Notes under the pieces: generated by a model | Told to the model about the DNA's origin: nothing | Databases searched by the model: none | What the model saw: the letters and a program-made list of their open reading frames with translations, nothing else | Shown: in pieces, positions 1 through 4,996 of the stretch | Layout: the number at the start of each line of letters is the position of its first letter | How positions within the stretch are numbered: position 1 is the stretch's first letter | Translations under genes and position numbers: made by a program | NCBI GenBank assembly: GCA_003695015.1 | Contig: RFJD01000134.1 | Coordinates: 1 to 7,357 of the forward strand | Length of the DNA stretch: 7,357 nucleotides | Direction of reading: 5' to 3' | Origin: Verrucomicrobiota bacterium | Lineage (GTDB): Bacteria; Verrucomicrobiota; Verrucomicrobiia; Limisphaerales; J093

Positions 1-521
1 TGGTGTGGGACGAGGTCACCCGGGAGGCGGCGTTGTTCGACACGGGATTCGATGCCGCGCCGGTTCTCGAGCTGATCGCGGATGAACAGCTCGAGCTGAA
101 GCACATCTTCATCACCCATTCCCACTACGATCACGTGCAAGGGTTGCCGGCGGTGCGTCAGGCGCATCCCAAGGCCCGACTGCACAGCAGCTCGCCCGAC
201 GTGGCGTTGCACGAGAGGAACCGGCCGACCGACTTCATCCACTTGGGCAGCCTGCGGATCACCAACCGTCCCACGCCCGGGCATGCGGCCGACGGGACGA
301 CCTACGTGGTGGGCAACTGGCCCGAGGACGCTCCGCCGGTGGCCTTCGTGGGGGATGCCTTGTTCGCCGGATCGATGGGACGCGCCGCGGGCGCGGCCGG
401 GGAGGCGCGACGGGCCATCCGCGAACAAATCCTCTCCCTGCCGCCGGACACGTTGATCTGCCCGGGGCATGGCCCGCTGACCACCGTCGCGGAGGAGCTG
501 GCCCACAATCCGTTCTTCTGA
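1..521 (+). CDS. MBL-fold metallo-hydrolase, glyoxalase II-like (5' end missing)
   Basis: This is the C-terminal 172 residues of a metallo-beta-lactamase-fold hydrolase whose start lies before the window. The frame is open to the left edge, and its first GTG (base 3) reads better as an internal Val before WDEVTREAALFDTGFD. Counting from that codon, the metal-binding set is complete: HSHYDH (H39, H41, D43, H44), TPGH (H94), VGDALFAGSMGR (D118) and CPGHGPLTTV (H156). The GDxLFAGSxGR and PGHGPxTT blocks and the ending AHNPFF are typical of glyoxalase II and related thioester or persulfide hydrolases, which use two metals to hydrolyse small thioesters in the cytoplasm. No signal peptide can be judged. 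The substrate is undetermined; hydroxyacylglutathione hydrolase, persulfide dioxygenase-like or generic MBL hydrolase are all possible. The stop codon is at 519-521, and the next gene is convergent. Confidence 0.88.
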   Translation, partial: VWDEVTREAALFDTGFDAAPVLELIADEQLELKHIFITHSHYDHVQGLPAVRQAHPKARLHSSSPDVALHERNRPTDFIHLGSLRITNRPTPGHAADGTTYVVGNWPEDAPPVAFVGDALFAGSMGRAAGAAGEARRAIREQILSLPPDTLICPGHGPLTTVAEELAHNPFF

Positions 522-547
522 GGCAGCCGCGCACCGGGCGGAACCAC

Positions 548-568
548 GCCTGCCGGGGTGCGGCAGGC
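548..568. terminator. Hairpin between convergent genes, possible bidirectional terminator
   Basis: GCCTGCCG and CGGCAGGC form a perfect 8-bp GC-rich stem with a 5-base loop (GGGTG). It lies 26 bases after the stop of the MBL hydrolase gene and 44 bases beyond the stop of the rhomboid gene on the other strand. No run of T follows it on either strand, so it is not a classical intrinsic terminator. It could end transcripts weakly, protect 3' ends, or work with Rho. Position and perfect pairing are the only support. Confidence 0.4.
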
Positions 569-612
569 CGTTGGCGCGAAGCGGAGCGGCGGATGGCGCC
601 GTCCCCGGCGGT

Positions 613-1515
613 TCAATGAATCTTCCGGCGGGCCAGCTCAAGGATCTTGCGTTCCCGCTCCGTCAGGCTGTGGATCCCCTGGGTCGAGATCTTGTCCAGA
701 ATGGGATCGACCGCCTGTTGGATGAACTCCTCGGGCGGGAGCTCGTCGGGACCGGGCTCGGGTGAGGAGGGTGGGGCGGCTTTGGGCCACGGGGTCTTGG
801 GTGTCCGGACGACCGCGATGCGGGGCTGCCGTCGCCGCCGGAGCCGGGGCCAGCGCCAGCGGGGCTGGGACCGCCCGGCGAGGAATTGCAGGTAGAGCCA
901 GCCGCCGAGCATGCCGCCCAAGTGACCGGCGTGGGCGACTCCGCTGTGGGGTTGGAGCAGGCCGAGAATCGCCACCACCGCCAGCACGGTCAGCAGGTGT
1001 TTGGCCTTCATGCTGACCGGGATGATGAAGGCGATCAGGGTCGTCAGCCGCATCTCCCGGTTCATCAGGGCGAAGACGGCGACCACGCCGTAAACGCCGC
1101 AGGAAGCGCCGACGGTGCCGCCGTAGCCGAAATGGGAGGGCGCCAGCCAGGTGGCGGCGGATTGGAGCAACCCGCCCAAGGCACCCGAGCCGAGGTAAAG
1201 CTGCCAGAAGGCGGTCCGCCCCAAGGCGATTTCGACCGGCCGGCCGAACATGTAGAGCATCAGGCAGTTGATCCCCAGATGCAGCAGGCCGCCGTGGAGG
1301 AACTGGAAGGTCAACAACTGCCAGACTGCGCCGTGGGCCAGTTCGGAGGGCACCAGCACCGCGTGCATCAAGAGCCGGTCCAGCCAGGACCCGCGCGCCA
1401 GATCGGCCACCAACTGCAGCGCAAACACCGCCACGTTGGCGATCAGGATCACCGTCGTGGGCGAGAGGGGATCCCGGTCCGGGCGCGCGCGCATGTATGG
1501 TCGATCGTAAAGCAC
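613..1515 (-). CDS. Rhomboid-family intramembrane serine protease with C-terminal cytosolic tail
   Basis: This 300-residue inner-membrane protease should cleave transmembrane segments of other membrane proteins. Residues 20-40, 65-90, 101-124, 134-151, 156-168, 172-189 and 195-214 are hydrophobic and fit a six-helix rhomboid core. The active site is recognisable: H79 and N83 (HLGIN), nucleophile S138 in GASCGVYG, and catalytic H198 in AHAGHLGG. The Gly that normally follows the catalytic Ser is Cys139. A basic, Pro-rich linker (about 215-260) leads to a tail, ILDKISTQGIHSLTERERKIL, resembling the short DUF6576-type helix seen after many bacterial rhomboids. The start is uncertain. I chose GTG at 1515, giving a start of MLYDRPYMRARP; ATG at 1494 (293 residues) is the alternative. 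A frame open to 1731 adds only Pro/Arg-rich sequence overlapping the divergent gene and is unlikely to be translated. The substrate is unknown. Confidence 0.88.
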   Translation of the reverse strand: MLYDRPYMRARPDRDPLSPTTVILIANVAVFALQLVADLARGSWLDRLLMHAVLVPSELAHGAVWQLLTFQFLHGGLLHLGINCLMLYMFGRPVEIALGRTAFWQLYLGSGALGGLLQSAATWLAPSHFGYGGTVGASCGVYGVVAVFALMNREMRLTTLIAFIIPVSMKAKHLLTVLAVVAILGLLQPHSGVAHAGHLGGMLGGWLYLQFLAGRSQPRWRWPRLRRRRQPRIAVVRTPKTPWPKAAPPSSPEPGPDELPPEEFIQQAVDPILDKISTQGIHSLTERERKILELARRKIH

Positions 1516-1714
1516 CGGCAGCAACCTAGACGCAGCCGGCACCGGCTTCAACGCGCTTTTGGGCGGGGCGGCGTCCTTGGGTGGCGACCGCGAAGAATCG
1601 GACCACGGGAGCGCCGGGCGGACCCGGCGGGGCGGGCCGGCTTCGGGCAAGGGCGGGAGGGGTTGAGACTGGACATGGTTGGGGCGGTGTGAGACGACTC
1701 CCGGCGTGCAACCC
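1516..1714. other. Divergent intergenic region between the rhomboid and symporter genes
   Basis: These 199 bases separate two genes read away from each other and should hold both promoters. The minus-strand promoter is listed separately. For the plus strand, TTGAGA at 1663-1668 could be a -35 element, but no convincing -10 follows at 16-18 bases. A frame open through this region on the minus strand encodes mostly Pro, Arg and Ser and looks like a by-product of GC-rich sequence. No RNA gene or clear palindromic operator was found. Confidence 0.5.
1523..1551 (-). promoter_or_regulatory. Predicted sigma70-like promoter for the rhomboid gene
   Basis: Read on the minus strand, TTGAAG (1546-1551) is followed after exactly 17 bases by TAGGTT (1523-1528), which keeps the most conserved -10 positions T1, A2 and T6. 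Transcription would start near 1516, right at the GTG proposed as start codon. The message would then be nearly leaderless, or translation would begin at the ATG at 1494 after a leader of about 20 bases with no Shine-Dalgarno site. It is a match by eye in GC-rich DNA. Confidence 0.4.
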
Positions 1715-3268
1715 ATGACGCCAACCGACACGTTGCCCGGCGCCGGTTCGCTGCCGTGGCTGGACCTGACGGTTTTGCTCCTCTACTTGGTCGGCACGGT
1801 GGCTTTTGGCCTTTGGATGGGGAGGCGGAGCGGTTCGCCGGATCAGTTCATGGCGGCGGGCGGAAGGCTGCCCGGTTGGGCGGTGGGGTTGTCGATCTTC
1901 GGCACCTACGTGAGCAGCATCAGCTTTCTCGCGCTGCCGGGCAAGGCGGTGGGAGGCGACTGGAACGCCTTTGTCTTCAGCCTGACCCTGCCGCTGGCGG
2001 CGTGGATCGCGGTCCGGTGGTTCGTGCCGTTCTACCGCGGGTTGGGCGGGGTGTCCGCCTATGAACACCTCGAGGCGCGGTTCGGTCCCTGGGCGCGGTT
2101 CTACGCCGCCGGCTGCTACCTGCTGACGCAGGTGGGACGGATGGGGACGATCATGTATCTGGTGGCTCTGGCGCTGGCGCCGTTGACCGGCTGGAGCGTG
2201 CCGGGCCTGATCCTGGTGACCGGCGTGGCCGTGGTGTTTTACGCCATGTTGGGCGGCATCACGGCCGTGATCTGGACGGATGTGGTGCAGAGCTTGGTGC
2301 TGATCGCCGGGGCCCTGTTGAGTGTGGGGTTGCTGTTGTTCGGCATGCCGGAGGGCCCGGGACAGTTGTTCCGGATCGCGGCCGAGCATCACAAGTTCAG
2401 TCTCGGAAGCTGGGCGCCGGACTTCACGATTTCGAGCTTCTGGGTGGTGCTGCTGTACGGGGTGTTCATCAACCTGCAGAACTTCGGCATCGATCAGAGC
2501 TATGTGCAGCGCTACCATACCGCCCGGAGCCCGGCGGCGGCGGCCCGCAGTGTCTGGACGGGGGCGCTGCTCTACCTGCCGGTCTCGGCGTTCTTCCTGT
2601 TCATCGGCACCGGCTTGTTCGCCTTCTACACGGCGCAACCGGAACGCCTGGGCGCCGGGTTGTCGCTCGCTGAGACACCCGACCGCGTGTTTCCGCATTT
2701 CATCGTGGCGGAGATCCCCGCGGGTCTGACGGGGTTGGTGATCGCGGCGATCTTCGCCGCGGCGCAATCGACGGTGTCCAGCTCGGTCAACTCGGCCGCC
2801 ACGCTGATCGGCTGGGATTTCTACCGGCGGGCCAAAGGGGGGCGGGTGAGCGAGAAGGCCATGATGCGGGTGTTGCGGGGGGCGACCCTGGTGATGGGGG
2901 TCGCGGGAACGGCGGCGGCTCTGGCGATGATCCGGATGAAATCCGCATTGGATGCCTGGTGGGATTGGGCCGGGGTGGCCAGCGGGGGGATGCTGGGGTT
3001 GTTCCTGCTGGGATTGGTTTCCCGGCGGGCGCGCAACGTCCACGCCGCCGTGGCGGTGATGGTGGGGTTGCTGGTGATCGTTTGGATGACCCTTTCCAGC
3101 CGGGAGTGGTGGCCGGCTGCCTGGGAGGCGGTTCGTTGCCCGCTCCACAGCTACATGATCGTGGTGGTCGGCACCACGACCATCCTGCTGGCGGGATTCC
3201 TGTTGAGCATCTGTGGCGGGGCGGGGTCGGGCAACGAACCGGGTGGACAGTCGTCCGCCGGCGGGTAA
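1715..3268 (+). CDS. Sodium:solute symporter (SSS/SLC5 family), possibly sialate-type
   Basis: This 517-residue inner-membrane transporter should use the sodium gradient to import a small organic solute. Hydrophobic segments suggest about 13 helices, starting with LDLTVLLLYLVGTVAFGLWMG (17-37). Family marks are YVSSISFLALPGKA (65-78) in the unwound second helix, SAYEHLEARFG (114-124), the signature GGITAVIWTDVVQ (180-192), and the Ser-rich helix AAAQSTVSSSVNSAAT (348-363) that supplies sodium ligands. R142 in QVGRMG and D189 sit where, from memory, the sialic acid transporter SiaT has substrate-binding R135 and Na3-site D182, both at a constant offset of 7. S352, S355 and S356 fit the same site. 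ATG at 1715 was chosen because it gives a normal short N-terminus; an in-frame TTG at 1679 is the alternative, and neither has a clear ribosome site. The aldolase gene starts 9 bases after the stop. Family is secure; the substrate is inferred. Confidence 0.93.
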   Translation: MTPTDTLPGAGSLPWLDLTVLLLYLVGTVAFGLWMGRRSGSPDQFMAAGGRLPGWAVGLSIFGTYVSSISFLALPGKAVGGDWNAFVFSLTLPLAAWIAVRWFVPFYRGLGGVSAYEHLEARFGPWARFYAAGCYLLTQVGRMGTIMYLVALALAPLTGWSVPGLILVTGVAVVFYAMLGGITAVIWTDVVQSLVLIAGALLSVGLLLFGMPEGPGQLFRIAAEHHKFSLGSWAPDFTISSFWVVLLYGVFINLQNFGIDQSYVQRYHTARSPAAAARSVWTGALLYLPVSAFFLFIGTGLFAFYTAQPERLGAGLSLAETPDRVFPHFIVAEIPAGLTGLVIAAIFAAAQSTVSSSVNSAATLIGWDFYRRAKGGRVSEKAMMRVLRGATLVMGVAGTAAALAMIRMKSALDAWWDWAGVASGGMLGLFLLGLVSRRARNVHAAVAVMVGLLVIVWMTLSSREWWPAAWEAVRCPLHSYMIVVVGTTTILLAGFLLSICGGAGSGNEPGGQSSAGG

Positions 3269-3277
3269 GTTCCGGTC

Positions 3278-4225
3278 ATGTCATCCGCGGGTTCATTGCC
3301 TCAACCGTTGCGGGGCATCGTGCCGCCGCTGGTCACGCCGCTGAAGGGCCGTGATGAACTGGACGTCGCGGGCCTGGAACGGCTGGTGGAACGGGTGCTG
3401 GCCGGGGGCGTCTCCGGGTTGTTCATCCTGGGAACGACCGGCGAGGCCCCGAGCCTCAGCCATCGCCTGCGGGCCGAACTGGTGCAACGGGTCTGCCGTC
3501 AGGTGGCGGGACGGGCGCCGGTGCTGGTGGGCGTCACGGACACCTCGTTCATCGAGTCCGTGAATCTGGCCCGACTGGCGGCGGAGGCGGGCGCGGCGGC
3601 GGTGGTGACGGCCACGCCGTACTACTTTCCCTCCGGCCAGGAGGAGTTGCGGGAATACCTCGGCCATCTGCTCGAGGCCCTGCCGCTGCCGTTGCTCCTG
3701 TACAACATGCCCAGCCTGACGAAGGTCCGCTTCGAGCGGGAGACCCTTCGTTGGGCGGTGGATCAGCCGGGCATCCTGGGGATCAAGGACAGCTCGGGGG
3801 ACATGCTCTACTTCCACGATGTGGTCGAGCTGGGCCGGGCACGGCCGGATTGGTCGGTGATGATGGGGCCGGAACAATTGCTGGCGGAGGCGGTGTTGCT
3901 GGGAGCCCATGGCGGGATTTGCGGCGGCGCCAATTTCCACCCGCGCCTGTACGTGGAACTGTACCGTGCCGCCGCCGAGCGGGATTGGGAACGGATGCTG
4001 GAGTTGAACCGCCGGGTGCACGAGATCGCGCGGGCCATTTACGAAGTGGGCCGGCACGCCTCGGCGGTGATCAAGGGCATCAAATGCGTGCTGTCGTTGC
4101 AGGGCGTGTGCGACGACTACATGGCCGAGCCGTTCCACCGGTTCCGGGAGGCGGAACGCCGGGTGGTGGCGGAGCGGGCGGCGGCGTTGGGGCTGTTGGA
4201 AGAGCCGCCGCGGGTGACCGGATGA
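3278..4225 (+). CDS. DapA / N-acetylneuraminate lyase-family aldolase
   Basis: This 315-residue cytoplasmic class I aldolase should reversibly split, or make, a 2-keto acid by forming a Schiff base with pyruvate on a lysine. The (beta/alpha)8 barrel motifs are in order: GTTGE (52-56) that binds the pyruvate carboxylate, TPYYF (113-117), YNMPSLTKV with catalytic Y142, and GIKDSSGD with Schiff-base K170. Length is usual for the family. The position that is Arg138 in true dihydrodipicolinate synthase (YNVPxRT) is Leu147 here, as in N-acetylneuraminate lyase and KDG-type aldolases, so a role in lysine synthesis is less likely. GTTGE instead of GSTGE is not typical of classical NanA. It follows the symporter gene by 9 bases, so the two are probably co-transcribed and handle the same substrate. 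Candidates are a sialic acid, 2-keto-3-deoxy sugar acids, or hydroxy-oxo acids. Family call is firm, substrate open. Confidence 0.93.
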   Translation: MSSAGSLPQPLRGIVPPLVTPLKGRDELDVAGLERLVERVLAGGVSGLFILGTTGEAPSLSHRLRAELVQRVCRQVAGRAPVLVGVTDTSFIESVNLARLAAEAGAAAVVTATPYYFPSGQEELREYLGHLLEALPLPLLLYNMPSLTKVRFERETLRWAVDQPGILGIKDSSGDMLYFHDVVELGRARPDWSVMMGPEQLLAEAVLLGAHGGICGGANFHPRLYVELYRAAAERDWERMLELNRRVHEIARAIYEVGRHASAVIKGIKCVLSLQGVCDDYMAEPFHRFREAERRVVAERAAALGLLEEPPRVTG

Positions 4226-4237
4226 GGAGTGGGGTCG

Positions 4238-4249
4238 TTTTCGCGAAAA
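4238..4249. promoter_or_regulatory. Perfect 12-base palindrome upstream of the efflux operon promoter
   Basis: TTTTCGCGAAAA is a perfect palindrome in otherwise very GC-rich DNA, 6 bases upstream of the predicted -35 element. With no loop it is a poor RNA hairpin, and it is not followed by a T-run, so a terminator for the aldolase gene is unlikely. It may be a binding site for a dimeric regulator or an AT-rich element aiding RNA polymerase. Function is inferred from position only. Confidence 0.3.
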
Positions 4250-4255
4250 AGAGGG

Positions 4256-4284
4256 TTGACGTTTGGGGCGGGCCGGGGCAGGAT
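4256..4284 (+). promoter_or_regulatory. Predicted sigma70-like promoter of the TetR-efflux operon
   Basis: TTGACG (4256-4261) matches five of six -35 consensus bases. After exactly 17 bases comes CAGGAT (4279-4284), which keeps A2, A5 and T6 of the -10 consensus. The transcription start would fall near 4291, inside the adjoining palindrome, leaving a leader of about 25 bases before the ATG at 4316. No other promoter-like pair is as good in this gap. Confidence 0.55.
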
Positions 4285-4301
4285 TCAAACAGCCGTTTGA
4301 A
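4284..4301. promoter_or_regulatory. Palindromic operator, likely site of the TetR-family repressor
   Basis: TTCAAAC-AGCC-GTTTGAA is a perfect 7-bp inverted repeat with a 4-base spacer. It touches the last base of the predicted -10 and spans the expected transcription start, so a bound dimer would block the operon. Extra GTTTGA at 4308-4313 repeats the right half 13 bases further on, and GTTTG also occurs at 4261-4265. Size and symmetry fit TetR-family operators. As I recall, the core CAAAC-N4-GTTTG resembles the site of the Pseudomonas regulator PsrA. Autoregulation is inferred. Confidence 0.6.
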
Positions 4302-4315
4302 ATGAACGTTTGACC

Positions 4316-4996
4316 ATGAGCCCCGCGCCGGCCGCCCACGACACCAAAACCGCCATCCTCGACGCCGCCGAGGCCGTCTTCGCCGAGGTTGGCCTCGCCC
4401 GCGCCTCGATCCGGCGGATCGTCCAGCGCGCGGGCGTCAATCTGGCGGCGGTTCATTACCACTTCGGATCGAAGGAGGGGTTGATCGAGGCGGTGTTCAA
4501 CCGGCGCGTCGCCCCCGTCAACGCCCGTCGGCTGGAGTTGTTGGCCGCGGTCGAGGCGGCTCATCCGGAGGGGGCCCTGCCGGTGGAGGCGGTGTTGGAG
4601 GCCTTTCTGCGACCGATGCAGGAGGCGCGCGAGGCGGATGGCCGGGCGGATCATTTGCGGCGGTTGTACGGCCGGTTGGTGGGGGAGCCGAGCGAGAGCG
4701 TTGGCCGGATGATGAGCCGGCAATTCGGCCCGGTGTTGCAACGGTTTGGCAAGGCGTTGAAACGGGCGGTGCCGGAGGTGCCCGAACCGGTCCTGCTGTG
4801 GCGGTTGTTGTTCACCGTGGGAGCGGCCGCCCACCTGATGCTGGACCCGCTGGTGTTCAAGAAGTTGACGCGGGGGCGATGCGATCCACGCGCCGGGGCG
4901 GAGGGGTTGGCGGAGTTGATTCGGTTCGCGGCGGCCGGCATGCGGGCGCCGGCGGCGGCTGGCGCGGGGGAAGGCGACCAGGAGGAAGGCTCATGA
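4316..4996 (+). CDS. TetR/AcrR-family transcriptional repressor of the efflux operon
   Basis: This 226-residue cytoplasmic DNA-binding protein has a classic TetR N-terminal domain at about 11-58: TKTAILDAAEAVFAEVG, then the helix-turn-helix ASIRRIVQRAGVNLAAVHYHFGSKEGLIEAVF. The AGVNLAAVHYHFGSK block is close to that of PsrA- and CecR-type regulators. The C-terminal half, including VLLWRLLFTVGAAAHLML (about 160-177), should form the ligand pocket and dimer interface; the ligand cannot be read from the sequence. ATG at 4316 is preferred over an in-frame TTG two codons earlier. There is no strong ribosome site. The palindrome 15 bases upstream lies over its promoter, so it probably represses itself and the co-transcribed pump genes. 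Its stop overlaps the start of the outer-membrane factor gene by 4 bases (ATGA). The last 20 residues are Ala/Gly/Glu-rich and probably disordered. Confidence 0.92.
   Translation: MSPAPAAHDTKTAILDAAEAVFAEVGLARASIRRIVQRAGVNLAAVHYHFGSKEGLIEAVFNRRVAPVNARRLELLAAVEAAHPEGALPVEAVLEAFLRPMQEAREADGRADHLRRLYGRLVGEPSESVGRMMSRQFGPVLQRFGKALKRAVPEVPEPVLLWRLLFTVGAAAHLMLDPLVFKKLTRGRCDPRAGAEGLAELIRFAAAGMRAPAAAGAGEGDQEEGS
4980..4985 (+). promoter_or_regulatory. Strong Shine-Dalgarno site for the outer-membrane factor gene
   Basis: AGGAGG lies 7 bases before the ATG at 4993, the best ribosome site in the window. It fixes the start inside the end of the TetR gene. A longer frame open from 4798 overlaps the TetR domain and lacks the lipoprotein signal at its N-terminus, so it is rejected. 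Confidence 0.8.

Noticed and set aside
1663..1691. Possible plus-strand promoter with TTGAGA for the symporter gene
   Set aside because: No acceptable -10 element follows at 16-18 bases, so it was not listed as a promoter.
886..1692. A plus-strand open frame antisense to the rhomboid gene
   Set aside because: It is rich in Gln, His and Gly with no domain, while the opposite strand has complete rhomboid catalytic motifs and membrane helices.
1516..1731. N-terminal extension of the rhomboid protein to a start at 1731
   Set aside because: The added residues are Pro/Arg/Ser-rich, precede the natural start region, and would overlap the start of the divergent symporter gene.
1526..3148. A 540-codon open frame on the minus strand across the symporter gene
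   Set aside because: It is low-complexity (His/Gln/Arg/Pro-rich), has no recognisable motif, and lies antisense to a clear symporter. Long antisense frames are expected in DNA this GC-rich.
3293..4834. A 513-codon minus-strand open frame across the aldolase and TetR genes
   Set aside because: It spans two unrelated real genes and their promoter on the other strand, and its composition is Arg/Gln/His-rich with no domain.
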